Part shown: positions 1-10,820 of the stretch, in pieces
Layout: each line of letters begins with the position of its first letter
Position numbering within the stretch: the first letter of the stretch is position 1
Assembly (NCBI GenBank): GCA_029168955.1
Contig: JAPDOI010001347.1
Coordinates: forward strand, 124,001-188,000
Direction of reading: 5' to 3'
DNA: 64,000 nucleotides
Source: Aplectana chamaeleonis
Taxonomy: Eukaryota > Nematoda > Chromadorea > Rhabditida > Cosmocercidae
Translations under genes and position numbers: made by a program
Notes under the pieces: generated by a model
What the model saw: the letters and a program-made list of their open reading frames with translations, nothing else
Database searches by the model: none
What the model was told of the DNA's origin: nothing

Positions 1-114
1 GGGACCGAAAACAGTTTTTCCAACCATGGGAAAGACTTATTCGGAGATCACCGAGGAAGACTCTGAGGAGTGTCAGAGCAGAGCTGGAATTTAGCTACGA
101 AAAGGAACACTTTA

Positions 115-231
115 GGCCGGGATCATTCTTCCCGCGAAGCGCGACAGTGCCCTCCAGGCATACCGGTTTTCGGTCGACTTTCATGGCACGCAATTCGTCA
201 CGTCCCTTCTCACGGGAAGGGTGATCCCGGC
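115..231. mobile_element. Small TIR element (GGCCGGGATCA family), copy 1
   Basis: A short palindromic non-autonomous element of about 117 bp. It opens with GGCCGGGATCA after a TTA and closes with TGATCCCGGC, the inverse. A second copy with the same termini lies at 34469-34592, where TTA is clearly duplicated on both sides. The right end of this copy is decayed (CTTTTTA instead of CCTTA). A 3-bp TTA target and GGC-type ends fit PIF/Harbinger-type MITEs; that assignment is inference. No protein is encoded. Confidence 0.6.
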
Positions 232-1117
232 TTTTTATGTCTGCTGAACCCTCGGGACACGATGAGCGTTGCAGGATATGACCAAAACCTCTGTATGTAT
301 TGCCATCCAAACGTATCCTGTTCATAAAATGTGGGAACACAGCTTGAGGCGATGCAACGAGACAAGGGACGAACCTTTGTGAGGGCTCGACTAATGAAGG
401 GTCAGAGCGAACCTGTTGACTACCTGAAGGTCTCTAATACAGCGCAGACGAGTGGGCAGACGGGGTCTGCGGGCAGGGATTTGGCCAATTCCACCGTTAG
501 CCATTAGGCGACGACTGAAACGGAAGAAGTATCGGCAAGACTCTTCGCACCACTGTTAGGCTCACACTGTGATTATCACAGAACGGGGCCGCAGCTCTAG
601 ACGTCTGGAAGGATTTAACTTATATCGAAGGAATAAATTGAAAAAATAGCATGAAAAATAAAAATTATTGGTGATCTATTTGCATAATCATCAAATATCG
701 CCAAGCTTATTAATCCGAAAATCGCGGTGACGACAAACCTAGGAGGTCGCTTAACAATTGAGACGGAGGAGGGGTCGCACGAATTTTCAACAAAGGGACA
801 AGGGGGCCGCACCTCTTATGAACCGATCACAGCGCCATGCCTAACTCTGCTTTGCACACTAGACCTTCTTTCGTTCATACCAAATGATGGACTAATGTCG
901 CCGAGACCGACTTTTACGGTGGAAGCCGGCGTCGACGTTGTCTGGTTGAGCGTGGTCGAGCTCGAGACTGGCTTCTACTTCCCCGCTTCGTGTGGGGGCT
1001 GGTATAAATGGGGATGCCCCGGCCTTTAGATTAACAAGTCATACATGGGTCGTTTCACAGCTCTCCTCACTTGCTCTGCCACGACACCGTGGAAGACTAA
1101 CTTTCGGTATATTCCAG
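232..1117. other. Intergenic or upstream intronic stretch
   Basis: No gene could be supported here. The region lies upstream of the first recognisable exon at 1118 and should contain earlier exons of that gene. The stretch 900-1010 is GC-rich and open in two frames, so it is a candidate upstream exon, but no convincing splice pair was found. Confidence 0.4.
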
Positions 1118-2170
1118 GTGCTTCAATGGTGTTCGGGCGAGCTGAGCATTCTGCTTTCTCTTGTTCGGCGTCATGTCATTGGTTCGTTGATCCTCCATCT
1201 TGTTAAGAATTCTCGAAAAAAAATCTTCTGCCTTCTGGCGATCATAAGTGTTCGAATGCTTTCAGAAGTTGCTCCTGCAATGACCGTACTTGCATTTACA
1301 TGGGGCATCTTAATGAAAACAATGGATGAGTTGACTGCAATGGGTGTTCAGCTCACGTTTGAGGTGGTTATTTTTGCATGCTATGGTTTTTGCTGTACTT
1401 CTGTCTTCCCTAATCCTGTTCCTTACAGGTACACCGGCTTCTAGCACCAGCACTAGAATCTGCGATAGAGACAAATTTCAGTAACATTATGCAGGGAGTG
1501 AGGCTGAGGATGGCGGTGAGTTCAAGATTGCATGGAAGTATTCGTAGTACTTATAATTTTGCGTTTATTAGGAGGAGCGATGGCGACCGTATGGACTAGA
1601 ATCTGAATCAGCGCTCACACGACTGGTAGAGGAACTGTCAGACGTGGGTCTCAACATCGACTGGACTGTGGCTGGAGACAGCCGTGCCGCCGTTTTGCTC
1701 TCTCCACATGCTATTCATTTCGCCCGTGTGGCGCATTCATTGGCGAGAGATTTGGGACCACTCCGGCGGTGAGTCTGATTCGAAACAGTTTCTTCTAGAG
1801 TTCTGAAGCATCTGTTCCTCAATTCAGCTCACCTGCTCGATCTTCGTGCGATCGATGCACGCATGAGCTGTGGAATGAATATCTCCGCCATTTGTCTTCA
1901 TCGATATGTGATAGTACAGTGTATGCGTACACTGCAACCTTTCGTGCTCACTCAGGTAAGGGTATTTCTTCATTCCAACATCTGTTGACCTACCCATTAT
2001 GTCGACTCCTTCAGGTGCTGCCTCTATGCGAAACAACGTTGTATACGGATGATGAGCCAAATGATGTGCTGACTCGGCTTTTGACAGATAACTATCCAAA
2101 ACTGGTTCCTTATGCTAAGGATAGTGAGGAAGAGGCCCTGGACGATGAGGAGGAAGTTGCCCATATCTAG
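1118..2170 (+). CDS. 3' exons of a host gene, EXOC8/Exo84-like C-terminus (tentative)
   Basis: Exons 1118-1181, 1266-1363, 1429-1515, 1572-1768, then 1799 or 1828-1955 and 2015-2170. Introns are short (56-84 nt) with GT donors and TTTCAG, TTACAG or TTATTAG acceptors, and the first four exons join in perfect phase. The product includes WCSGELSILLSLVRRHV, then RLRMAEERWRPYGLESESAL and FARVAHSLARDL, ending in an acidic tail (EEEALDDEEEVAHI). The order of a helical segment, a WRP motif and a later FARVAH motif recalls the Exo84_C domain of the exocyst, the vesicle-tethering complex at the plasma membrane. This is from memory of the family, not a search. The upstream exons are not identified. The join into the fifth exon is ambiguous: the standard acceptor (1827) gives a frame that stops at 2053-2055 after splicing, while an acceptor at 1798 (30-nt intron) keeps the frame open to the acidic tail. 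Confidence 0.6.
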
Positions 2171-3300
2171 ACAATTCTTCTCGGTTGAAGATGATTACGT
2201 GTATTATTGATAGGTTGCGAGATGTTATATATCATAAACACGGGCATATCTAGTGAGCTTTCAATTTCGATTACTACAACAGGGAGCAGTAGCTTTTTCA
2301 TAGATGCATCCTTATCATCAGACATATTTACCAAGGCCCACCGCTCCGCTGCTGTTGATAATCGAAATCGAAGGCTCACAAGACATTCCCCAGAGTTGTC
2401 TCTCCTTCTCATTGCAAGCCGTACGAAGTAAGGTCTTTTGGGCGAATCATGTCGGAATCTCATTACTACTGTTGCATTTTTGCCGTGATTGACCGATCCG
2501 CTGCTATCTTCGCGTGGAGGCATATGAGCGGGACAGGCTTTACCTATGTGTGATCCTGGTTTTGCGCCAACGATTATTATTTATTGATGTCTTTCTCATG
2601 TGATAGTTGTCAAATTTCTAGCTGCGCTATTGCCATGTCCGTCGACTGACCTCGGCATAAATGCTCTCGCTTTTGTTTATATCGCATTCGGAAAACGAAT
2701 TTAAGAAGATTGGCAAGGATTGCAGGATCAGAACTGACAACCAAGTCTGGGTACAGTAGAGCAAACTTTGAGAACCTGAAGATACTTCAATATCCTTCGT
2801 TCTCCTCCGTCTACCCATCAGGTTTGCCTAAGGGTACGAAACATTTCGACCCGTGATTACTAGATTATGGCACCCAAGCGGGTCCGCGATATTCCTCGCT
2901 GGGTCGAATAGGCCGAGATCATATCCTTTGGTTCCGAGCCAAATTTACTTTGTTCCTAAGCGTGCGTGTGCGGAGCGAGGTGAGAGAAAGCGTGGGGGAG
3001 AGTGAGACGCAGCATAAGCGCGCGGACGCACGCTATCGACGAAATTAAATTTCGCTTGGAAACATAGGATGCTTCCAGCGGCAGTGCATAGCAGGTATAT
3101 CAATTTTCAGTCAATATTCGTGATAAACATGGTATCGTCACTGGAAGTATGGTCCCGGTCATATTGCAGTATCAGAAAATTTCTAAAAAATTACGATTTA
3201 TATCATATTGTGATTATCCAACTGCAGCAAGACTCCAAACTTCATGTTAAGCATTACGGACAGTGCCTACTGATATCCAAGTAGCTGTTAATTATTGCCA
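2171..3300. other. Downstream flank, no supported gene
   Basis: The minus strand is open for 118 codons (2523 to 2167), converging on the stop of the host gene. It contains a basic stretch (KRPYFVRLAMRRR) but no family I recognise and no supported splice sites, so it is not called as a gene. 2940-3060 is a GC-rich purine patch (GCGTGCGTG, GAGAGAAAGCG). 3060-3640 is AT-rich without recognisable content. Confidence 0.4.
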
Positions 3301-3649
3301 GTTTCTTGGAACTAATCTTATACATTTTTTGTTTTCTGAAAAATGACCGATTTTTGAAAAAAAGTCAAGGCACTATACTCAGTTATGAAGTTTGGTGTAC
3401 TGAGGTTTTCTGATATTGAAGATATGCGAGAAAATGCCATTTTCTCAAAGATTTCCGAAAATGCCAGAACCATCGACTGAAAGGAAAAGTTCTGTGACCC
3501 ATCAGGGAATTTTTAGGGTGTTCAGAACTTTTGTCGTATTCGACTCAAACCTTTCAACTGTGAGTTATTTAGAGCGCTGAACCCGAATCTGCGGTCTGTT
3601 TGTCGTCAGACTTAGGTTTTTCTTTTCTTTTTTTGCCTTCTAACTGGCG

Positions 3650-3990
3650 TTACTTACCTTGAGGTTTCGAAAATCGAAATGGGACATCAAATTCGTGCTC
3701 AGCGTCCCAAATAACACCCACAGTGAAATTTTGAGTCAAATCTGAGACTTTAACCGAGCTACTGTATACCAACTGTAACCCACCGTAATCTATCGGACAT
3801 CGATAAACGGGTAGAAGATTCGTGTTACGCAGCCCAAATAACCCATATGTACACGATTTGAGGCGATTGGATCGTGGCATTCTCGAAATCGTCAAAAGTG
3901 GTTTTTTTCCAGCAAAATTCCCCCCATTTTAGAGCTCCGGACCAAATCAGACGGAATTTTGAAACATTGACAAATGGACCTCATACACTC
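3650..3990. mobile_element. Diverged relative of the 1.08-kb long-TIR element
   Basis: This stretch resembles the interior of the elements at 42149-43227 and 48649-49735. The clearest match is the segment around 3735-3800 (AAATCTGAGACTTTAACCGA, then ACCGTAATCT) and the following GATTCGTGTT...CCAAATAACCC. Terminal repeats were not found, so this is an old fragment or a distinct subfamily. No coding capacity. Confidence 0.55.
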
Positions 3991-4157
3991 GTGTACCCCT
4001 TTTATCTACACAAAGTTATGGGATGCACACTTTTGGAAATCTGTAAATCTCTGAGACATTTAGGGGATTTGGAAAACAGATTATCGTCCCGAATCATCAG
4101 GCAAAACTAAAAATATCACAATTTAAATATCTTTACGTCCAACAGAGGTATGTACCA

Positions 4158-4200
4158 CTTTAAAGGCAGCATACACGAACAATTTAGCTGTCGTGTTTTT
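4158..4200. repeat. One end of a TTAA element (AGGCAGCATACACG terminus)
   Basis: TTAA followed by AGGCAGCATACACGA, identical to the left end of the complete element at 59038-59496. No matching opposite end was seen nearby, so only a fragment is present. Confidence 0.45.
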
Positions 4201-4460
4201 CACAGATTATGGAAGGCCTTGAACGCCATGTAATAGCAGCGCTGGGAGAAATCGAATTTTTTTGACTACGTGGAAATATGGTCTCTCATTGAAATCAGGC
4301 AATATCTCATCGAATCCCAGACTGTGCCATTTCTCTTGTTGATGGTTTACTCTCCAAGATCGGTGACTCAAAGTATTCTGGGCAGTTGAAGGTAAAATAC
4401 AAATGGGGCAGGCAATTTTAGGGCTGGAGATCGGCAATCACTCAGGACTACACGAAAAAT

Positions 4461-4594
4461 ACCGTGCGGTACCGATTACCACAAAGCCATAAAATACCTC
4501 GCAACTTTCATTTGAGAGTCTGAGTCGGTCGGTCTGATATAGAATGCTACTGATTTCATCATTTCATGCCCTTGTGGCAATCGGTACCGCACGG
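4461..4594. repeat. Hairpin next to a foldback element
   Basis: Arms 4461-4483 and 4572-4594 are inverted copies (CCGTGCGGTACCGATTACCA against TGGCAATCGGTACCGCACGG, one mismatch) with a spacer of about 88 bp. It abuts the foldback element starting at 4597, so the two may be one compound insertion or two insertions at neighbouring sites. Confidence 0.6.
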
Positions 4595-4596
4595 TA

Positions 4597-4869
4597 CTGT
4601 GCTTATCTGGGCCAAATTCCGGTCCGCAATTGCGTCTCGACAGGCTTTGCAGCCGCACGCGCCCGAGTCAGTCGGGTTTCCAGCGCCAAAGTCGATTCGA
4701 TTTGGTCTTTTTATACAATTTTCTCAAATTTTTCTTAGTTTCCAGTTACCAAAACCCAATCATCAGATCTGCGGATGCGGCGCTGGAAGCTCTTCTGACT
4801 CGGTAGCGTGCAGTCGCAAAGCGTGTCGAGACGCAATTGCGGACCGGAATTTGGCCTAGATAAGCACAG
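4597..4869. mobile_element. TA-flanked foldback element
   Basis: Arms of roughly 85-90 bp, about 4597-4688 and 4780-4869, are inverted copies beginning CTGTGCTTATCTGGGCCAAA. TA dinucleotides at 4595-4596 and 4870-4871 form a 2-bp target duplication, as in Tc1/mariner-type MITEs. The arms contain the GC-rich string CCGGTCCGCAATTGCGTCTC. Any ORF here only reads through the arms. Confidence 0.7.
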
Positions 4870-4872
4870 TAT

Positions 4873-5990
4873 TTTGAGCTTACTTCACTCAATTAAAATC
4901 GATGTGGCTTGTGTTTTCCGCTTTCAAAAGCGTGAGCGTTGTTTTGCAGGCCGTAAGGAACTGTTTCACGTTGCTATACCAACAACATTTACGAGCGTTA
5001 AAGCTACCCTTAACCACGGATGCGGTCTTGAACTAGCCGCACCCGATCTAAACTTTCTCAACGGCTATGCAATTTCTTATCTATCCGACAATCGTGAATG
5101 AAACCCAAACCCGCGTCCCAGCAGACCATTCCTTTATTGACACGCAGCAGCCGACGACAGACTTCCGGCCTGTCATCATCAACAACTTGCAAATCGTGAG
5201 TTATTACAAGAGTAATCACACTTTCTGGCATATATTTTTCCGTTCTTTTTTCCACAGTTTTGGACAGACTGATATCACATCGATCTTATTGTTGATAGAG
5301 TGTAGAAAAAGCGTCCGAGTGAATACGCGTGCCCACGAGAGCAGCGTGCGTGTCAAGCGGCCGGTGTGTCTGCACGAATATCGCCCGACGGAAAACAGCT
5401 GACTGCAGCTGTAACTATCTATTATTTTCGTCTGTCACTCCCCTCTCAACGATTTGAGACAATTTTCTGTGACGACCTGATTTAAATAATTATTTGTGCG
5501 ATTTTTGTAGCCATGTGTGGGGTTGAACGCGTTTTGGTAGAGGAGTGAGAGTTTGTTTTTTTTAATTCTTTTTTTTGTTTGAGGACATCTCGTAATACAG
5601 AACCCCGCGAAAGGACTTAAAATTACACCCAACCCTAATGCCTAAACATCAGGAAAGTAATGCACCAACTCAGACTGAAACCAAGGTTGTCTTCAAGTTT
5701 TAATTCGAACTAAATATTTCATCTCATTTCATTTCAGCAAATTAAAAATGGAACGAGAGTTATATTAAAAATTGATTTTCATGAAACCTGTTGGACAATA
5801 CCAGACGAGCTTGATCACCCACCGATTTCAATGCCAAGAACGTCCACTTATCGGAATTTCACCTAAAAATCCCTGAGTTCCAAAACAGTCTCGACGCCCC
5901 CATCCCCACCCCGGTTGCAGGTATTCTTGACGGAGCGTGATTATTGTTTTTCCGCTAATTTTGTGAGTGTGCATGCTCAGTCATTTCTGC
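4873..5990. other. Unannotated stretch
   Basis: Short ORFs only. Possible splice acceptors (TTTTGCAG near 4950, TTTCCACAG near 5260) hint at exons, but no chain of exons in phase could be built. Confidence 0.3.
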
Positions 5991-5997
5991 CCTACAG

Positions 5998-6250
5998 AGC
6001 GAGGTTCAGCAGCGATACTTTGTGGTCTTTAAACATTTACAAGCACCTGTCCAACAGTTTTTCTCAGACACTGGCTCGCGTCTTGCCTCCGAAAAAGACT
6101 CTTTTCGCTCCATGATTCGGAGGCGTGCAGTGCAAAATAGGAGGCACCACTGCCCAGCCCACAGAAAAAAGGGGCCTCATGTCCGAAAGAAGTCGCCATC
6201 AAGTCGGAACAAAGTCGGGCGTTTCATGCGATCGGACTCGCACGTCATGC
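5998..6250 (+). CDS. Candidate isolated exon, unknown product
   Basis: After an acceptor-like CTGCCCTACAG the sequence is open and reads SEVQQRYFVVFKHLQAPVQQ, followed by a serine/arginine-rich basic tail. The first 40 codons look protein-like. The reading frame stays open to 6525, but beyond about 6290 it enters a GC-rich inverted-repeat patch (6420-6560, CGCGACC/GGTCGCG) that looks like a transposon remnant. No partner exon was found and the family is not recognised. Confidence 0.25.
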
Positions 6251-6712
6251 AGAACCCTGCCTCGCCCTACTTTTTTTTGCATATTCCTCGTGAATTCCTC
6301 GTAAATCTTCATTACAAGTTCAGTACATTTTGCGGACATTCCTCCACCACTTTCCCCTATTTTTCGGGAAGAACCTCTTCAGTAAAACGACAGTTCGGAC
6401 TGAGGCCTCTTTCAGAGTTCGATCGCTGTGCGACGCGACCGAAGGAAAACCATGCATATCGATTTGGTCGCGTCGCGCGATCAGGTCGCAGACCTTTTAG
6501 ACAAAATCGCGAGGAAAGTAGTTGAAATCGCGCGATTGAGCGACTGACATTGCCAGATCGCGGCGACTGCTCGGTGTTTACTCAAAAGTCTCGATTCTTT
6601 CCCTCTTTTTCAGTTTTTTTAATGGTTTGGCTCTATCATGTAGCTTACCTTCATTCTCGACTGCCTAAGTGGTGATTCGCATCGCGGAACATCTTTTTTT
6701 TTTGAGAAATAA

Positions 6713-6925
6713 CTTTTTAATGTAATTAATTTATGCCTCTGCCAAACAGGTTGATATGGTGGAATATTTACTGGCCTGACGTTTCAACTAAATCTTCATT
6801 TTCAAAGGCCTGAAAATAGGTCAGGGCCAATTTTGTGATTCACTCCCACAGTGTGCACTGGTATTCACACCACCGCAGTGTCGATAGCCTGTGAGACCAC
6901 ACACACACTCACACATACACGCGTA
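6713..6925. repeat. Left arm of a long inverted repeat (partner 11380-11590)
   Basis: The arm begins near ATTAATTTATGCCTCTGCCA, includes AAAGGCCTGAAAATAGGTCA, and continues beyond the hairpin insertion at 6925-7043 to about 7130 (TGCGAAAGTGTGC). Its inverted partner at about 11325-11590 is roughly 85% alike by eye. The pair could be the ends of one element of about 4.9 kb or two separate copies in opposite orientation. Confidence 0.65.
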
Positions 6926-7043
6926 CAACCTTATCTCCGGCTATGCTCAGTTGGTTATTGTGCACCATAAGCTAGCAGTCAGTCCAGGACTAGTAGCTTA
7001 TGGTGCACAATAATTAACTGAGCATAGCCGGAGATAAGGTTGT
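6925..7043. repeat. Near-perfect 49-bp hairpin
   Basis: Arms 6925-6973 and 6995-7043 are inverted copies with 2 mismatches in 49, separated by a 21-nt spacer. The arms run from ACAACCTTATCTCCGGCTAT to the centre. The partner inverted repeat near 11.39 kb lacks this block, so the hairpin was inserted into the left arm later. A recent insertion or gene conversion would explain the high arm identity. Confidence 0.8.
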
Positions 7044-7129
7044 AGGCGTGTACAATTCATCTCCGCATCCGCGTTCAGTCCGCAAAGTGCACGCTTATTG
7101 CGAAAGTGTGCTCAGATACTCGACGGGGG

Positions 7130-7400
7130 CGAGCCCCACTTCCACCAGTACGTCAGCCTTCCTTCCTTGTCAGGGCTGGCGTCCTGGTGGGACAAGGCCG
7201 GCGCCCCTTTCCTCTCTTCGCTGCGGGACCAGCACTGAGCGGGTCACCCCGTATTGACGACGCGAGTCACCCCACAGTTCATTTTTCGGAAATGGGCCGG
7301 CGCCTCCCACTTTCTTTCACTGCGTGACCAACCTTGAGCGGGCCACCCCATAACCACCGAGCGGGTCACCCCAAACCCAATATTTTGGCATTCCGGTATT
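7130..7400. repeat. GC-rich tract with repeated GAGCGGGTCACCCC motif
   Basis: The motif GAGCGGG(T/C)CACCCC occurs near 7236, 7336 and 7359, with a diverged copy GCGAGTCACCCCA near 7262. It may be the interior of the long inverted-repeat element. ORFs across it have no recognisable content. Confidence 0.45.
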
Positions 7401-7589
7401 CGCTTCGTGCCCGCTGCTGTGTAATCATGAGTGACGACTTTTGCGAGTGCTATCGCAGTAGGAGGCACATTGCCAACGCACATGGCCACGCCCACTTTTC
7501 CGCGCCGCCACGACTCAGATTTTGGGAGGGGTTGCTGTTAAAATTGCGCGGTGGCATGGAAAATGGGCGTGGCCATTTACCCTAGGTAT

Positions 7590-8170
7590 GCTAGTGAAAA
7601 CTATAGAAATACAAAGATTTATTATTTCATGGCAGTAATTGTTAAAATCACCACTGTAGCAATACATAACAACGTTCACAAATATACAAAAATTTTCGGG
7701 CGAATTGCACTTTTTTCACCACATCAGGTCGAGCTGTTCATCACTATAATGAACTCAATATGCTTATCCTAACATACACTTTTCTGTAAACATTGAATCA
7801 TGTAAAAAATCAAGCGGTTTCAGGCAATGCAATAAAATGAAATCATCATCCCAGGCATAAGTACGGGTTCGAAAACCAACTGCAGCTCCGAAATCCCATA
7901 TCAAAATCACAACGGTGGTGCTGGCCATGAAAGAATGCAAAATCTACTGAACAACAATTATGGGACACGTCGATACGAGAGTTCACATGAGGATGGGCAC
8001 ATCATAGATAGAGATAAATGTTACTAGAGTGTATGCTGCGCATCACAAACTGATAGGGAATCCTTTCAGAAAGCCGGCATCTTGTTTTATTTGAACTGAT
8101 GTGCTTTGCAATGTAAAACGCATCAGTTTCTCGATGTTGAACATCTTAACCATTATTCTGCGACGCCCAT
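7590..8170. other. AT-rich intergenic stretch
   Basis: No repeat or gene is recognised, except that 8041-8200 (minus strand) could hold the last exon of the host gene at 9283-8331: after an acceptor TCTCTATAG the frame is open for about 50 codons, including MVKMFNIEKLMRFTLQ, and then stops. Confidence 0.3.
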
Positions 8171-8330
8171 TCCTATTTGGAAGAAGAAAAGAACAGTGAC
8201 ACTATAGAGAACTAATGTACGACACGCCCCCATATTGAGTAAGTGTGCAAGGACAAGATATAGAGGAAGCACAGCGAACAAAAGTCGATTTTCCTACTAC
8301 TTTTTTTGAAGAAACAGTTATTTTCTTGAC

Positions 8331-9283
8331 CATTCTCATCAATCTCAGCGCTGTTCTACGGCATGCGTGTGGTTGGTGATTGACCATATTTTCTAGGTGT
8401 TCGAAGGGATCGCCTATTTTGTATTCTTCTAAGACCACTCTTATACTGTTGGTCGCACTATTATAGAGGAAGAGCACTATGGAGCCGAAGGAAAAAGTTT
8501 CTTACCCTCCGTCCGTTTCAGTCAGCTTCACGATGTCCTGACGCTTGGCATTTGAGCGAGTCCAGTAGCGACGCGATCTGAAGAATTGATTTCTCATTAA
8601 CAAAGCTGCGTATTTCAAGCCTAAAATTCATGCATCTCCCGGATTCTAACCTATTGGTGAAGATTTGGAGATGTTCACTGCTTTACCCCCGGGGTCAAGA
8701 GGGGCGTTGCGTTAATTTTCGTAATCGAAGCGACCCCCCACCATCAGAATTTTTCCGAAAGCCAAATTTTTGCGACCCCCTCCCCGAGGCGCGATTTCTG
8801 GAAAAATTATATTTCATCAGTAAAACTGTCACACACCGAAAACCTACCGTTACTTCACGACAATATAGATTTTTTTCGTCTAAATTTCCACATCTGCCTC
8901 GATAAAGCAACCCAGGCATGGGTTCATTAGATATCAAACTCGAAAATTCAGTTTAATCCTAAGTTTCACCCTAAATTATATATCCAGACCCGAATGGTAA
9001 TGAAAGGACACTCCCAGTGGCTGATGTCAGCCTCAAATCCCACATGAGTGCGACACTGACGTTCGATGATACGCCAACGCGCTCCACGGCGAATGCGAGG
9101 GTCACGATAGCACACGATCCCGGTTGCTATAACCCATTTTGTCTACAGTGCAAATAAAGAAGGTTATAATACCTGCAGACGAGCACACTCGTTCCACTTG
9201 AGCTTTCATTCGCAAACCTAGTACGTGCTGCTGATCCTCCATACAGCGGCGCATCTCTTGATCGACAAGATCTGGAACAGCGA
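8331..9283 (-). CDS. Four exons of an unidentified host gene
   Basis: Exons on the minus strand: 9283-9173, 9126-8970, 8577-8506 and 8457-8331. All three introns (9172-9127, 46 nt; 8969-8578, 392 nt; 8505-8458, 48 nt) are GT-AG, and every junction keeps one open frame: 2+36 codons+1, 2+51+2, 1+23+2, 1+42. The product includes PDLVDQEMRRCMEDQQHVLG, then CYRDPRIRRGARWRIIERQC, FEADISHWECPF, RYWTRSNAKRQDIVKL and IRVVLEEYKIGDPFEHLENM. I do not recognise the family. It is rich in Arg, Glu and Cys, has no membrane segment in this part, and looks like a conserved soluble protein. The 5' exons and start are not found; a TE lies just upstream (9384-9879). A terminal exon may lie at 8200-8050. Confidence 0.65.
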
Positions 9284-9383
9284 CTAGGGAAAAGAAGCTA
9301 CGAAAAAAGCTGAGATCATAAATCCATACTTCCATATATCCTTGATCCAAATTTTCTCGTCTCGCCGTAGTATCTCTTCAGTA

Positions 9384-9879
9384 CAGTACCGAGCAAATTT
9401 TTTGCAAAGAAAGCGTTTTGCGGCGTTTTTTGCGCTCGCAAAGCGCCGCAACGCCATAACTTGCTTCAAAGTGGTCCAATTTCAATTCTGAAGTCATTTC
9501 TGGATTGCTTCCATTTAGTCCTATACGATAGTGTTCCAAGAGAATAGATTCAACTCCGAAAGTTCATCGAAATTTGCATATTTGCACCTCTAAACCCCTC
9601 ATAATGAACTGATCAGTCGATCATGATAACAGAAATCTATCATTTTTTTACCTGTGTTCGCTGTGAATTTTAGAAGGAAATACACATTTTTCAACAAAAT
9701 GCTAGAGTTGAAAGAGCTCTCAACACATACCATTACATTCGCCTTACTGAGAGGAACACGAACACTATCTGAAAAAAACTCATTTAGTCAACTTTGAAGT
9801 GAGTTATGGCGATGCGGCGCTTTGTGAACTCAAAAAACGCCGCAAAACGCCGTTTTTGCAAAAAATATGCTCGGTACTG
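9384..9879. mobile_element. TA-flanked long-TIR element
   Basis: The ends start CAGTACCGAGCA and the arms of about 90 bp (to about 9480, and from about 9790) are inverted copies containing GCGGCGTTTTTTG and AAAGCGCCGCA. TA at 9382-9383 and 9880-9881 is the target duplication. The central 300 bp is AT-rich and non-coding. It fits a Tc1/mariner-type non-autonomous element. It lies immediately upstream of the first exon found for the minus-strand host gene, probably in one of its introns or its 5' flank. Confidence 0.75.
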
Positions 9880-9884
9880 TACGT

Positions 9885-10820
9885 GATCGTTGAGCAAGGA
9901 AACTTGTTTTGGTGGCATATCCGGACTGCTAACGTGTATGGCCGGGTTCGACTGAAATTTGTGTCCTCTTCATATTCCTCATTCCGTCGTAATGCGCAAA
10001 TGTGTGGTGATATGGTATAAGTAGGTTTAAGTTCAGCACGCCAAATTAAAGGGTATGCTGCGTTGCGAAACGTCAGAGACGCAGAGGGAGCACTGCTTCT
10101 TTGGAATCTTCGCTTGCCAACTCGTTTGGGACAGAGTATATCGAACTTTCAGACTTCGAAAACGAACGCGGAGCGTTGCACACGAAGTTATTGAAGACAG
10201 CGGTTGGCTATTGACAGATAAAGCATAGCTTGCTCGGATGAGTCCGGGCGGATCAAGAAGCGGAGAAATCGGTCATGGCAATATATCCGGTCGGCCTCAT
10301 CCGAGCAGCCTAGGCTTTATACTAATCGTAATCTTTCGGATAGAAATGGAAAGGGAGCTAGGTTTCGTAATCAGCAATTCCCAAACAACCCGCCTACATA
10401 GCCAAAAAATACCGAAAAAAAGTGGAATCGTCTTTCGCACCTTAATGGCATTCGCTAATATTAATGCATTAAATGCAAAATTTATTGCAATGCGAAAAGA
10501 CTCTCCCTTATAGAGGTGGTTGAGAAGCATCATGAATGCACAGATTTTGTATGAATTTTAGCCTCATACATAGTCTTCAAAAGTAGGGTCCACACAGCAG
10601 AAATAAAAACGACAAGCGAACGACTTCAAGACTTATGAAAGAAAAGCAGTTGAAATGACCAAAGAAAAGAAAATTCATAGGAACGCTTACGAATCCAAAA
10701 AAAAATTCAAGCAACGACCTGTTTTCACAAATATTTTTAAGATTACAAGCATTGACAAATGAAAAGAAGAACAAGACGGCAAATCAGTATGTGAGTCTCA
10801 GAACCCATAAAAAGGAACGC
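9885..10820. other. Unannotated stretch with one small hairpin
   Basis: An imperfect inverted repeat (GCTCGGATGAGTCCGGGCGG at about 10232, inverse at about 10286-10307) is the only structure seen. No supported gene. Confidence 0.4.

Noticed and set aside
992..1444. Single 150-codon gene
   Set aside because: It reads through introns; the spliced model of exons 1118-1181, 1266-1363 and 1429-1515 explains the coding content better.
2167..2523. Minus-strand 118-codon gene (possible ribosomal-protein-like exon)
   Set aside because: A basic stretch looked suggestive, but no family motif, splice site or upstream exon supports it.
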